A DNA stretch of 64,000 nucleotides, taken from positions 59,744,043 through 59,808,042 of the forward strand of contig JAVIAB010000159.1 of NCBI GenBank assembly GCA_032433765.1, written 5' to 3'. How positions within the stretch are numbered: position 1 is the stretch's first letter; every line of letters begins with the position of its first letter. Of this stretch, positions 50,560-61,106 are shown piece after piece. Source of the DNA: Megaustenia siamemsis (Eukaryota > Mollusca > Gastropoda > Stylommatophora > Ariophantidae). The notes beneath the pieces are model-generated. The model searched no databases and had not been told where the DNA came from. It saw nothing but the letters and a program-made list of their open reading frames with translations. The position numbers were made by a program, and so were the translations under genes.

Positions 50560-51930
50560 GAAGTCAGCAGATTTTAATAATTTTTAGTTACCAATTTTAG
50601 AGGCTAGGTGAACCCCGGAGCTTTGTCAGTCTGACCTGGACGCTTCTGATCATGAAGCAAGCACACTAACCACTCATCCATGTAGGATTCTAGTTAATTC
50701 ATATAAATTAAAGTTCGGAAGAGTGGCATCCCCTTGAGTAACATTGCACTTTATTCTGACCCCTAATTGTAGGGAGGAAAAACACAACAGTTTACAGCAG
50801 TAATGGGTAAATTCATAAACCTAAACCCAAGCCATAAAATAGTCTTTAGTTTGTAAACACTACTGTAGGTTTGTTTCAAGACCTATTAAGGGGAGATCAC
50901 TTAATTCTCTGAAATAATTTATGTGCTCAAACTAGGAAACTACCAAAAACCTTGCCGTTTATTATTTTATTTACAATCATCAGCAAATACATGCCAACAA
51001 AAAGGGTCAGTGTTATTTTTTTCTTTTTTTTGTTGCAGTGTTTTTTTCATTTGCAGTTGAAAAATTATGAGATACTTTTTTTTTTTACTAGTCAATACAG
51101 TGATTGAGTAATAAGAAGAGACAAAATCAGCAGTAAGGAAGGGTGTAATGGACGATAGTTAGGTACCGTTAGGATATCCTAGGAAACTACCAAAAATCCT
51201 ACCATTTATTATTTTATTTACAATCATCAGTGAATACAATCCAACAGAAGGGTTATAGCTACATTCGGGGCCCTCGGTAGCCGAGTTGGGAAAACCACCC
51301 AACTGGACTACCGATGTTCAGACAACCCGTGTTCAATTCCCACTGGGAGCAGTGTGAATTGTACTCGTGTTTGGAAATTAAAAAATACCCCCCACGGTTG
51401 ACCCAGCCGTTGGCAGAAATGGGTACCAGGGTATTACCATGGGAAGGTGAGGAATGTCACCTCGCATTGTGAGTTTCGGTGCTTGAAGCGACACTATCCA
51501 GAAATCTCCGAACACTTCTGGATAGGCGGCCAAGCACATATGGGTGGAAACTCGCGTGCTAAAAAGCTGGTTCAAGTCTCGTACTTTACCTTTACCTTTA
51601 GCTACATTTTTTAACCCTTACATTTTAACTATTGTTTCTCTTTCTTTACAATTAAGTGTCAGAATAAAGTGCATTGTTACTCAAGGGGATGCTACTCTTC
51701 CAAACTTTAATTTATATGACTAAACTAGAAGCCTACGTGGCTGAGTGGTTAGTGTGCTTGCTTCATAACCAGAAGGGTCCAGGTTCATTCCCCAACAGTG
51801 ATGGATTTTTTTTTCAGACTAACAAGGCTTTGTGGTTCAACTAGCCTCTAAAAATGGGTACCAGAGATTTTTTTGAGAAGCAAAGGTGGCCTGTCATGAT
51901 GCCGACCACATCATCCAAAACTGTGCCATT
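50560..51930. repeat. Long inverted repeat containing SINE-2 in both arms
   Basis: The left arm (about 50560-50775) and right arm (about 51650-51930) are inverted copies. Each has SINE-2-like sequence outermost, then a 30-base GTAGG..TCTAGTT.A.TCATAT link, then TAAATTAAAGTT.GGAAGAGT and CATCCCCTTGAGTAACA.TGC. The 0.9-kb centre holds a direct repeat (50925-51010 and 51177-51265) and a SINE-1. The sequence next to the SINEs matches as well, so this is not simply two independent SINE insertions. Confidence 0.7.
51266..51598 (+). mobile_element. SINE-1 copy
   Basis: Perfect 10-bp duplication TAGCTACATT (51256-51265, 51599-51608). Complete. Confidence 0.82.
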
Positions 51931-51950
51931 ACAACTAACATTAGAATAAT

Positions 51951-52747
51951 CATCATCATTTGCCATACCGGTTGGCGTAGGTGATCATGTCCCTCCACAA
52001 TCTTCTATCTACAGTGCATCGTATCAGTTCTGTTGTTGACTGTTTTCCATGTCATGACACCAAGCTATCCAGTATTTTCTCTCTTTGTCATCCGCGATAT
52101 CTCTTTCCTTTTATTTTGCCAGTTGTAACCAAGTATTCCAACTTTCCTCTTCTCATGATGTGCTCAAAAAATATTGATTGCTTCTTTCTGATGTTTTTTA
52201 AGAACTCCCTTTTTGTGCTGGCCTCTTTGAGAACTTCCTCATTGGTCTTTTTATCTGTCCAGGGAACTTTCAACATTGTTCTGAGAAATCCCATCTCTGT
52301 GGCCTCTAATCGTCTTTTCATTTGTTTGTCCACTATCCATGATTCGCTTCCATAGGTCAGAATTAGTTCTATATAGCACCAATGAACTCTCTTTCTCATA
52401 TTTATTGACATAGATTTGTTGCATAAGATATTTTTCATTTTCTGAAATGCTATTTTGGCCTGAGCTATTCTGCTTTTTATTTCTGTGGTGCATCTCCCAT
52501 CCGATGTTATTATTGTGCCCAAGTATTTGAAACGTTGCACTTGTTTCAGATTTGTCTCGTTTATTTTTATGCTGCATGATGGTGGTGATTGTTTCTTCGA
52601 TATAACCATTACTTTTGTTTTCTTACTATTCAGGCTGAGACCTTTCTTGTTGCTTTCTTTTACTATTATGTCTATCATTTCTTGTAGTTCATTCTCTGTC
52701 TCTGCTATTAAGACTGTGTCATCCGCATATCGCAAATTATTTATGTC
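51951..52747 (-). mobile_element. LINE-A, longest copy, about 215 open codons
   Basis: Target duplication TTAGAATAAT (51941-51950, 52748-52757). Minus-strand open frame starts at the RT active site (MRYADDTVLIAETENELQEM; catalytic YADD intact) and runs through GLSLNSKKTKVMVI, FKYLGTIITSDGRCTTEIKS, LTYGSESWIVDKQMKRRLEA, LRTMLKVPWTDKKTNEEVL and EYLVTTGKIKGKR before the first stop at about 52091. Typical downstream half of a LINE RT. No RNase H follows; the 3' tail is (GAT)n. 5'-truncated, so non-functional. Confidence 0.85.
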
Positions 52748-52895
52748 TTAGAATAATAAAGAAGAAATATGTTGCATGCTGCGCTGAGTTGAATCAACTT
52801 CTTATAAATAACAGATTACAGATCAAATGATTTGGGCATGATAGAACTAATGTTTTTGATGTAATGTTCTGTAACACAATCACTGTAATTTCATA

Positions 52896-53512
52896 GTTTC
52901 ATCATCATCAAGTACCGGGCCTACTGGCGTAGGTGATCATGTCTCTCCACAACTTTCGATCTCTACAGTTATTTATCATTTCTGTTGTTGACCTTCTGCC
53001 AAGCCATTCTCTTAAGCTGTCTGGTATTTTTTCTCTTTGCTTCCCTCTATCTCTTCGTCCCTCAATTTTTGCAGTTGTTACAATATATTCCAGTTGTTCT
53101 CTTCTCATTACGTGGCCAAAAATTGATGATTGTTTCTTCTTAACATTGGAAATTAGCTCTCTTTTTGCTTTGACCTCTATCAGAACATTTTCATTACTCT
53201 TCTTAGCCGTCCATGGTATTCTCAACATTCTTCAGTAAAACCATATTTCTACAGACTCCAGTGATTTTCTTGTCTGTTGTCCTACTGTCCATAATTCACA
53301 TCCATATTTTAAGACTGGCTCTACATAAGACTTAAGAACTCTTTTTCTTATTTCTGTTGTCAAAAATGGATTGTACAATATCTTTCTCATTTTTTTTAAA
53401 GCTGCTTTTGCCTGAGCCATTCTGCATCTCACCTCTGTTGTACATCTACCATCTAAGGTTAACATTGTTCCCAGATAATTAAGTTCATTTCCTTGTTTTA
53501 ATATTTAAAAAC
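52896..53512 (-). mobile_element. LINE-B copy in intron, near the splice acceptor
   Basis: Open for long stretches: CRMAQAKAALKKMRKILYNP, KYGCELWTVGQQTRKSLESV, MLRIPWTAKKSNENVLIEVK, FGHVMRREQLEYIVTTAKIE and LREWLGRRSTTEMINNCRDR. It ends about 40 bases from the exon. Confidence 0.8.
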
Positions 53513-53550
53513 ATTATAATTAAGATAATCTTTCTTTCATCCTCGGACAG

Positions 53551-53646
53551 GACTTGGACTCAGAGACAGCTGCTCACATTGAGGCTGATTGTCTTGCCCA
53601 AACGAAGTCAGAGGAATGCGAGTTCTACAAGGATCTTCTTGATCAG
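53551..53646 (+). CDS. Intermediate filament protein, exon at end of coil 1B
   Basis: Acceptor TTTCATCCTCGGACAG ends at 53550; donor CAG|GTGAAT at 53647. 32 codons, phase 0 to phase 0, reading [20 protein letters not shown] and then [12 protein letters not shown]. This corresponds to the last heptads of coil 1B in invertebrate cytoplasmic chains and lamins. Exon length a multiple of three makes it skippable without frameshift. Joins to the preceding exon as ..HNRRLRT-DLDSE.. Confidence 0.87.
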
Positions 53647-53814
53647 GTGAATTATCTTTCAAATATCTTGGGGACATAAGATAAGAATGGGTTTTTTTAA
53701 AGTAAATAAATAAAATATTGGGAGAAAGAAAATATAATGTTAATTTAAACATATTTTAGGAAAATAAGAGCATAAGGTAAAAACATAGAGTTTTGGGCAA
53801 AAAAATGTTAGAGC

Positions 53815-54352
53815 GTTAATAAATGTGTAATATTAGCAAAAATAAGATGAGAAGATATAAGAAGAAACATTAGCGAAAAATAAGATGAGAAGATTAAAGA
53901 AGAAACATTAGTGAAAAATAAGATGAGAAGATTAAAGAAGAAACAATGGTGAAAAATAAGATGAGAAGATTAAAGAAGAAATATTAGGAAAAAATAAGAT
54001 GAGAAGATTAAAGGAGAAACATTAGGGAAAAATAAGATGAGAAGATTAAAGAAGAGACATTAGCAAAAAAATAAGATAAGAAGATTAAAAAAGAAACATT
54101 AGGAAAAAATAAGATGAGAAGATTAAAGAAGAAAAATTAGGAAAAAATAAGATGAGAAGATTAAAGAAGAAAAATTAGGAAAAAATAAGATGAGAAGATT
54201 AAAGAAGAAACATTAGGGAAAAATAAGATGAGAAGATTAAAGAAGAAACATTAGCGAAAAATAAGATGAGAAGATTAAAGAAGGGACATTAGCGAAATAA
54301 TAAGATGAGAAGATTAAAGAAGAGACATTAGCGAAAAATAAGATGAGAAGAT
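53815..54352. repeat. About 37-bp tandem repeat in intron
   Basis: About 14 units of AAGATGAGAAGATTAAAGAA + GAAACATTAGCGAAAAAT with small indels. Purine-rich on the transcribed sense. Confidence 0.88.
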
Positions 54353-54425
54353 TACCCATTTTTCAGACTTAGCCTCAATGGTTCATGCCACCTATTAGCC
54401 ATATTGACTGGAAGTCTTTTTTTTT
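54352..54425 (+). mobile_element. Repeat X, end fragment
   Basis: CCTCAATGGTTCATGCCACC and CCATATTGACTGGAAGTC match the repeat X terminus. Confidence 0.55.
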
Positions 54426-54530
54426 TAGATTGTCTGTAAGCACACAAATGTGGCTTTCCATTGAATGCACCTTGCAATAAGAGGAAAAGTAAATTGAAAA
54501 TACTTGCACACATACTTCCAAGATATGCCA

Positions 54531-55172
54531 TCATCATCAAGTACCGGGCCTGCTGGCGTAGGTGATCATGTCTCTCCACAACTTTCGATCTCGACAATTA
54601 TTTATCATTTCTGTTGTTGACCTTCTGCCAAGCCATTCTCTTAAGCTGTCTGGTATTTTTTCTCTTTTAAAAGTAAAGTAAAGTGCCCCGTCATGGGAAG
54701 TGGCGTATAAGGAATAGGGTGTTAGTGACCATAAATTTTACAGACCTTCAGCACATGATTTTTTGGGGTAATGTGGTCAGTATTATGCCCGTGCCGCATT
54801 AGTTTCCCAGAAAAAAATCCAGTACCCATATAAGGCTGGGTGAATCCGAAAGCCATCGGTTGGGATCGAACCCTACCCCTTGTCCTTTGTAGTCCAGTTC
54901 ACTAACCACTGAGCTATCATGGCTCCCATATTTTTTCTCTTTGCTTCCCTCTATCTCTTTGTCCCTCAATTTTCCCAGTTGTTACAATATATTCCAGTTG
55001 TTCTCGTCTCATTACATGGCCAAAAAATGATAATTGTTTCTTCCTAATATTGGAAATTAGCTCTCCTTTTGCCTTGACCTCTTTCAGAACATTTTCATTA
55101 CTCTTCTTAGCTGTCCACGGTATTCTCAACATTCTTCTATAAAACCACATTTCTACAGACTCCAGTGATTTT
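54531..55172 (-). mobile_element. LINE-B interrupted by SINE-5
   Basis: 54531-54667 and 54930-55172 are consecutive in LINE-B; same coding blocks as at 52896. Confidence 0.8.
54668..54929 (-). mobile_element. SINE-5, complete, in LINE-B
   Basis: Perfect 13-bp duplication ATTTTTTCTCTTT (54655-54667, 54930-54942). Head boxes AGCTCAGTGG and GGTTCGATCCC on the minus strand; AAAGTAAAGTAAAG tail region at the left edge (plus sense). Confidence 0.87.
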
Positions 55173-55184
55173 CAAGATATACCA

Positions 55185-55260
55185 AGCAAATTTAGAACAA
55201 TGTTTCAGCTAAATAGGCCTTCAACAGGAACAAACATACAACATATGCACATATATGTAT
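55185..55260 (-). mobile_element. PLE terminal fragment
   Basis: The minus strand has CCTGTTGAAGGCC..TAGCTGAAAC, related to the core at 48300. CUGUUGA deviates at two core positions. Confidence 0.45.
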
Positions 55261-55384
55261 TTAAAATAAAAAAATAATCAATAATATGTTGTTCTAATTT
55301 GTGTTGTCCACATATTACGAAAAGCTTTAACCCTGCCGATTTTTTATATTTTTTAAAAACATATTTTTCTCTTCATTTCTCCAA

Positions 55385-55857
55385 TTGTGCAACAAGGAAA
55401 TAACTCTGGAGGCAAAACGAGCACTATACAATACAATCTTCATCCCAACGTTGTGCTACCAATGCCAGACCTGGACCCTAGATGCAAGAACAATAAGAAA
55501 AATAACCTCTACAAAGATGAAATGTGTCAGACGAATGACAGGAAACAGTCTGAGAGATAAAATCTGAAATAAAGATATGAGAAAAAGGCTAGGAATAGCC
55601 CCCCCAAAGAATATATAAGAAAACAACAGATAAAATGGTTTGGCCACGTGACAAGGCAGAAAGAACAAAACACAACACAACGAGCCTTCAACAAACGTGA
55701 GAACACCAGACCCAAGGGTCGACCACGAAAAAGATGGATCGATGGAATATTAGAAGCAATAGGAAACATAACAGCAGCAGAGGCAAACAGGAGAGCAAAA
55801 GACCGCAAATTATATCTCCCCTCGACGCTGAAAGGCAGATGAGGAAGGAAAGAAGAT
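55385..55857 (+). mobile_element. LINE-C copy in intron
   Basis: Plus-strand blocks LCYQCQTWTLDARTIRKITS, VRRMTGNSLRDKI, KQQIKWFGHVTRQKEQNTTQ, GRPRKRWIDGILEAIGNITA and DRKLYLPSTLKGR. The best copy of this family; few frame breaks. It ends about 55 bases upstream of the next exon. Confidence 0.8.
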
Positions 55858-55913
55858 TTCTCCTATATACCATAACATGTTTACTCTTTCAATTATTTTC
55901 TGTCCTTCCGTAG

Positions 55914-56072
55914 CTTGAGTTGATGAAGCCAGAACCAATCCAGATCAAGGGAATGGATTACGCTGACTTCTGGAAGTCTGAGCTGGCCAAGTGTGTACGA
56001 GAGATCCAGGGAGCTTATGATGAGAAGATTGATCTCATCCAGCAGGACTGTGAGGCTAAATACTCTGCTCAG
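55914..56072 (+). CDS. Intermediate filament protein, linker L12 and start of coil 2
   Basis: Acceptor TTTTCTGTCCTTCCGTAG ends at 55913; donor CAG|GTGAGT at 56073. 53 codons, phase 0 to 0. [11 protein letters not shown] is a non-helical, proline-containing linker, as L12 of the rod. [18 protein letters not shown] then [20 protein letters not shown] is the conserved beginning of coil 2, where known cytoplasmic chains and lamins show an FW-x-x-EL-x-x-x-x-x-x-I-x-x-x-Y pattern. This exon gives the firmest family assignment. Joins in frame with both neighbours. Confidence 0.92.
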
Positions 56073-56077
56073 GTGAG

Positions 56078-57215
56078 TATCTAGTGTCCAGGTGAAAGTC
56101 TAGTGTCCAGGTGAAAGTCTAGCATGAAATAGATAAATATAAGTGCAGTCAGGTGCTCTGTCCAGGTGAAAGTAGCATGAAATAGGCAAATAATAGTGCA
56201 GTCAGGCGCTCTGTCCAGGTAAACGTCTAGCATGAAATAGACAAATATAAGTGCAGTCAGGTGCTCTGTCCAGGTAAAAGTCTAGCATGAAATAGGCAAA
56301 TATAAGTGCAGTCAGGTGCTCTGTCCAGGTGAAAGTAGCATGAAATAGGTAAATAATAGTGCAGTCAGGCGCTCTGTCCAGGTAAACGTCTAGCATGAAA
56401 TAGACAAATATAAGTGCAGTCAGGTGCTCTGTCCAGGTAAAAGTCTAGCATGAAATAGGCAAATATAAGTGCAGTCAGGTGCTCTGTCCAGGTGAAAGTA
56501 GCATGAAATAGGTAAATAATAGTGCAGTCAGGCGCTCTGTCCAGGTAAACGTCTTGCATGAAATAGACAAATACAAGTGCAGTCAGGTGCTCTGTCCAAG
56601 TAAAAGTCTAGCATGAAATAGGCAAATATAAGTGCAGTCAGGTGCTCTGTCCAGGTGAAAGTAGCATGAAATAGGCAAATAATAGTGCAGTCAGGCACTC
56701 TGTCCAGGTAAACGTCTAGCATGAAATAGACAAATATAAGTGCAGTCAGGTGCTCTATCCAGGTGAAAGTAGCATGAAATAGGCAAATAATAGTGCAGTC
56801 AGGTGTTCTGTCCAGGTGAAAGTCTAGCATGAAATAGGCAAATATAAGTGCAGTCAGGTGCTCTATCCAGGTGAAAGTAGCATGAAATAGGCAAATAATA
56901 GTGCTGTCAGGTGTTCTGTCCAGGTAAAAGTCTAGCATGAAATAGGCAAATATAAGTGCAGTCAGGTGCTCTATCCAGGTGAAAGTAGCATGAAATAGGC
57001 AAATATAAGTGCAGTCAGGCACTCTGTCCAGGTAAACGTCTAGCATGAAATAGACAAATATAGGTGCAGTCAGGTGCTCTATCCAGGTGAAAGTAGCATG
57101 AAATAGGCAAATAATAGTGCAGTCAGGTGTTCTGTCTAGGTAAAAGTCTAGCATGATATAGGCAAATAATAGTGCAGTCAGGTGCTCTGTCCAGGTGAAA
57201 GTCTAGCATAAATAA
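56078..57215. repeat. 55-bp minisatellite with 163-bp higher-order unit
   Basis: About 21 units of 50-55 bp, of the form GTGAAAGTCTAGCATGAAAT + AGGCAAATATAAGTGCAGTC + AGGTGCTCTGTCCAG. Three unit types alternate, giving a 163-bp higher-order repeat (for example 56202 versus 56365). Every unit contains CAGGTGAAAG or CAGGTAAAAG, a good match to a 5' splice site. The array starts 6 bases after the true donor. Confidence 0.92.
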
Positions 57216-57244
57216 GTTTATTTTCTATGTTCTCTGAGCTATTT

Positions 57245-57660
57245 TATCTTTATTGAGTTATTTGTGGTCACCATCATTGCACCCCGAACATGTCCATAGG
57301 TGCTCAGATCCCCTCCTCAGCAATTCCCTCAGTTTCCAGCAACTGACGACTCCTGTTCTGTGTTGGCTGATAAGTCTTCTTGTATGCCGACTAAGTTTTT
57401 CATTTCTGACTGTGCCCATCTTAACTCCCATCGCTTTCATCCGAAGGAGTGATGTGGACTCATGGTTGTCGAAGTCCTGTGCCCTACCGACATCTCGAAT
57501 GGTATTGATGATGTCCGCCCAATCCATTGGTTGACCATTTTCAATGACAGAGCAGCTATCTAACCTGTCTGCTCTTTCATTTCCCCACACTCCCGCATGT
57601 CCAGGGACATAGACAAAGGTGACCCTACATATTTTTGACTTCTGCAATGACTCTACCCAT
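57245..57660 (-). mobile_element. LINE-K: RNase H C-terminal end
   Basis: Minus-strand frame of about 130 codons: VTFVYVPGHAGVWGNERADR (RNase H motif with His and the NERAD Asp), then IINTIRDVGRAQDFDNHEST, RRLISQHRTGVVSCWKLREL and SEHLWTCSGCNDGD. Close relative of 45503-45866. Short upstream remnant, then truncated. Confidence 0.78.
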
Positions 57661-57661
57661 C

Positions 57662-58035
57662 ACCTGTGTACAAAGCTCACCTCCACTTTTCTTATAATAC
57701 TCATCGAATCACTGAGTATGCAAGCATGGTTGTAGTCTTGTGACCCTAACCAGAGGAATGCCCTTTTCTTTTTTAACCTTTAACAATATTTTTTATTTCT
57801 TTAACACAATCCCATACTTATTGCCCTTCTTTCATTATTCTTCAAATATAGTTCTCATCTCTACCTACATCATCTTCTGTATTTCTTCCCAAATTCTTGC
57901 TGCATGTTGCAGGTTGCCAGTGATACCCTGGCAGGAAATCCCAGATATTGCAGTGACAGACATCAATCATCATTTTACTAAATATTATGTTCTAACAACA
58001 TTAATCCTAAATTGTGATACCAATGTGTGATTCAC
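57662..58035. other. Unassigned intronic region
   Basis: AT- and pyrimidine-rich; no exon or repeat recognised. Confidence 0.4.
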
Positions 58036-58039
58036 ATGT

Positions 58040-58225
58040 TTATGGTCTATCTATCTAATCTGTCTGTCTGCCTGCCTGCTTACCTGCCTGCCTACCTACC
58101 TATCTACCTATTTGTCTATCTGTCTATCTATCTATCTATCCATCCATCCATCCTTCCATCTATCTATCTACCTATCCAACCATAACTGGCACATAGGGCA
58201 TAGACTCAGATACTCTTTCCCTTTT
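58040..58225. repeat. (CTRY)n tetranucleotides and LINE-E end
   Basis: CTGT, CTGC, CTAC and CTAT blocks followed by GGCACATAGGGCATAGACTC, the LINE-E terminus in antisense. Same arrangement as 11958-12230. Confidence 0.65.
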
Positions 58226-58227
58226 TC

Positions 58228-58780
58228 AAAATTTTATTTCTAGCAGTCTCAATCCTCGCAAGGAATGTTTACGATACCACAATAAAAATTACTACCTCTT
58301 ATTTGGAACATTAGGAGCTCTAAAAATAGTATTTTCTTTGAACTTTTGACACACAGCTGTGTGTTTACACTAGGAGAGAGTTGAGGACTTGTATTTCCTG
58401 GCCCATGTTGATTTATAACATGAAATTTGACCTAATGCACCTGATGTGTTACATTGCATTACCTCATAGCATTATTTGCTGCATTTCCCAAGTTATATAA
58501 GTTGTTTGATGTCAGTCAACGACTGAGGAAATTGCCTTGGTCGCAGCAAAAAAAAAACAGGAAAAACAATAAATTTCTTTAAAATTGGCAAATTTTTGTT
58601 GTATTATTCAAGAAAGTATCTAACATGATGAAAAAGAAAATCCAACACTGAAGGAAACAAATCCAACACTCAGGGGTCACCAAAGTAGTAATTAGGAAGG
58701 CACATGGAGGGAGGAAATGTTTGACTATGGCATACTGTCAAATTTAGTATTTTGATGTAATTTTTTATTCATAAGCTTAC
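58228..58780. other. Unassigned intronic region
   Basis: No exon or repeat family of this window recognised. Confidence 0.4.
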
Positions 58781-58784
58781 TCAT

Positions 58785-59325
58785 ATCATTCAAATCAAAT
58801 GTATTATCAACCCTTATGTAAGTATGCAAGAGCTGGAAAACAACAAGAGACATAGAAAAACAAAGTTGAACACGTTTGAAAATAAATGTCTAAGGAAAAT
58901 ACTTGGCATAGCGGGGAATAAATTCAAATCAAACGAGGAAATTAGAGAAATCGCCAATCAACCACTAATATCATCAGTAATCAAGAAAAGACAATGGTCA
59001 TATGTTGGACGTGGGATGAGGAGAGATAATAACTGAATAACAAAGCAAGCCCTCAAGTGGGAAACAACAGGTAGGAGGAAAAGAGGCCAACCCAGAAAGA
59101 CACTGAGAAGAACATTGATCAGAGAGGCAAAGGAAACAGGAATCGGCTCCCTCAATGAGATTGAGATGCTCCTTAGAACAGAGACAAATGGCGAGATTTG
59201 ATGAAAGATCTTTGCAAGGATTGAGACTACCAGAAAGAAAATTTAGAAAAAGATAAAGAGTACCTGGGACTATGCCCTATGGACCGGCCACTGCTGGAAA
59301 GGTCAAAAGATAGATACCATTTTTA
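58785..59325 (+). mobile_element. LINE-E 3' region
   Basis: The reading KLNTFENKCLRKILGIAGNK then NEEIREIANQPLISSVIKKR and VGRGMRRDNN continues after frameshifts to an ETGIGSLNEI-type block. The 3' UTR has CTATGGACCGGCC and AAAGATAGATA. Diverged from the intact copy at 60171. Confidence 0.75.
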
Positions 59326-59342
59326 CTACCCTATTGTAAACT

Positions 59343-59640
59343 TAAACGATGAATTTTTAAAACAACTGAAAATAAAAAGAGAACTACTAAATACAATTAA
59401 GACAAGACAAATGAAATTTTTGGGGCATGTTAAAAGACACAACAGCCTACTAGAAGTAATATTGGAAGGGAAAATACAAGGCAAAAGAGGCAGAGGCAGA
59501 CCAAGACTAACATGGACGAGTAACATCAAAAGATGGACAAGTCAATTTATGACAGCCTGCACCATCAAAGCAGGAAACAGAGTAGAATGGCGATCCATAG
59601 TAGCCAACCTTCGTTGCGGAGAAGGCAATCGATGATGATG
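59343..59640 (+). mobile_element. LINE-D 3' end
   Basis: Perfect 10-bp duplication ATTGTAAACT (59333-59342, 59641-59650), so it inserted just after LINE-E. Open frame: FLKQLKIKRELLNTIKTRQM, FLGHVKRHNSLLEVILEGKI, GRGRPRLTWTSNIKRWTSQF and RSIVANLRCGEGN, then a GATGATGATG tail. Confidence 0.83.
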
Positions 59641-59693
59641 ATTGTAAACTAGGATTAATCTGATTGACATGACATATTTTCCTCTTTATCCAG

Positions 59694-59819
59694 ATTAACT
59701 CCCTTCGTTCTGGCAATGTCAAGGATGGCATGCAGCTGCAGCATTCCCAGGATGAGATCAAGAAAATCAGGGCCCAACTCCAGGAGAAGAACGCTTCCTA
59801 CGCTGAGCTCGCTTCCAGG
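59694..59819 (+). CDS. Intermediate filament protein, exon in coil 2
   Basis: Acceptor TTTTCCTCTTTATCCAG ends at 59693; donor AGG|GTAGGC at 59820. 42 codons, phase 0 to 0: [20 protein letters not shown] then [20 protein letters not shown]. Continuous heptads of coil 2. Joined to the previous exon it reads ..EAKYSAQ-INSLRS.., the usual region where coil 2 starts its long uninterrupted part. Confidence 0.88.
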
Positions 59820-59984
59820 GTAGGCACTTCTTCTGTCTTTCTTGTTCAATGGATGTTGTTCTTTAACAGTGTTTTTACTATCTGCAGTTTCTTTTGTTGT
59901 GGTTTTTTTTTTTCTGAGTGCTGCAAATACCTGTATTTGTGTGTAATTAAAATGTGTCTTGTGCTAGGAGTTTTCCCATTAGAA

Positions 59985-60165
59985 CATTGTTCATTTATTA
60001 TTATTGTGTTTAGTAACACCTATATTTATTATTATTGTGTTTAGTAACACCTATATTTATTATTATTGTGTTTAGTAACACCTATATTTATTATTATTGT
60101 GTTTAGTAACACCTATATTTATTATTATTGTGTTTAGTGATGCCTATATTTATTATTAAATAATT
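59985..60165. repeat. 31-bp minisatellite
   Basis: Units TAACACCTATATTTATTATT + ATTGTGTTTAG, five copies. The same unit continues at 60990-61105, 61690-62575, 63493-63545 and 63905-63960. Confidence 0.9.
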
Positions 60166-60170
60166 AAACG

Positions 60171-60988
60171 ATGCAGGAAAACACAAATGAACTATCATCA
60201 ATAGCCAGCAAAATTGGGCTTGAGATCAATCATGAAAAGACTAAAGTCATGACTAGTTTAATTCCAACAGGTGACAAAATATACATGGAAAACAAACCAG
60301 TAGAAGAGATCGATCACTTTATCTATCTTGGAAGTCACATTGATCGAGAAGGGGATACGAGCAAAGAAATTAAAATCAGAATAGCTAAAGCAGCAATGTC
60401 TTTCAGAAGCCTTGAAAAGTTGTGGAAATCAAAACTTATCAGCACAAACACAAAACTTAGGCTATTCAAATCAAATGTACTATCAACCCTTACGTATGCG
60501 TGTGAAAGCTGGAAAACAACAAGAGATATAGAAACAAAGTTGAACGCATTTGAAAATAAATGTCTAAGGAAAATACTTGGTATAGCATGGAACGAATTCA
60601 AAACAAATGAGGAAATTAGAGAAATCGCCAATCAACCACTAATATCTTCAGTAATAAAGAAAAGACGATGGTCATACGTTGGACATGTGATGAGAAGAGA
60701 TAATAACCGAATAGCAAAGCAAGCCCTCATATGGGAAACAACAGGTAAAAGAAAAAGAGGAAGACCCAGGGAGACACTGAGAAGAACATTGATGAGAGAG
60801 GCAAGAGCAGCAGGAGTCGGCTCCCTCAATGAGATAGAACTGCTTGCACAGAACAGAGACAGATGGCGAGATTTGATAAAATATCTTTAAAAGAAAACTG
60901 CTAGAACAAAAAAATCCATATAGGAGAAGGTGTATCTTGGTCTACGCCCTATGGGCCGGTTACAGCTCGAAAGGTCAATAGATAGATA
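60171..60988 (+). mobile_element. LINE-E with intact C-terminal reading frame of 240 codons
   Basis: Open from 60171 to 60890: LEINHEKTKVM (region after the RT active site), IYLGSHIDREGDTSKEIKIR, RSLEKLWKSKLISTNTKLRL, LTYACESWKTTRDIETKLNA, KCLRKILGIAWNEFKTNEEI, RWSYVGHVMRRDNNRIAKQA and GKRKRGRPRETLRRTLMREA, ending LAQNRDRWRDLIKYL. Then a 3' UTR with CGCCCTATGGGCCGG and an ATAGATAGATA tail. 5'-truncated; the polymerase core is missing. No premature stop, so it is among the youngest LINE pieces here. It sits inside the 31-bp minisatellite. Confidence 0.85.
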
Positions 60989-61105
60989 TTTATTATTATT
61001 GTGTTTAGTAACACCTATATTTATTATTATTGTGTTTAGTGATGCCTATATTTATTATTATTGTGTTTAGTGATGCCTATATTTATTATTTTACTTTATA
61101 TTATG
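60989..61105. repeat. 31-bp minisatellite, continued
   Basis: Three to four units between LINE-E and LINE-A. Confidence 0.85.
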
Positions 61106-61106
61106 C

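Larger units (their letters stand above)
47694..53550 (+). other. Intron of 5,857 bp, repeat-filled
   Basis: GT..AG intron containing LINE-D pieces, a diverged PLE, two SINE-1 copies in opposite orientation plus a third, a long inverted repeat, LINE-A and LINE-B. Both splice sites are conventional. Confidence 0.8.
53647..55913 (+). other. Intron of 2,267 bp
   Basis: GT..AG intron. It contains a 37-bp tandem array, a repeat X fragment, LINE-B with SINE-5, a PLE terminus and LINE-C. Confidence 0.8.
56073..59693 (+). other. Intron of 3,621 bp
   Basis: GT..AG intron. It begins almost at once with a minisatellite, then LINE-K, unassigned sequence, LINE-E and LINE-D. Confidence 0.8.

Noticed and set aside
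56202..57154. Minus-strand frames with YLDRAPDCT repeats, up to 208 codons
   Set aside because: Antisense reading of the intronic 55-bp minisatellite, whose higher-order period happens to preserve frame in stretches.
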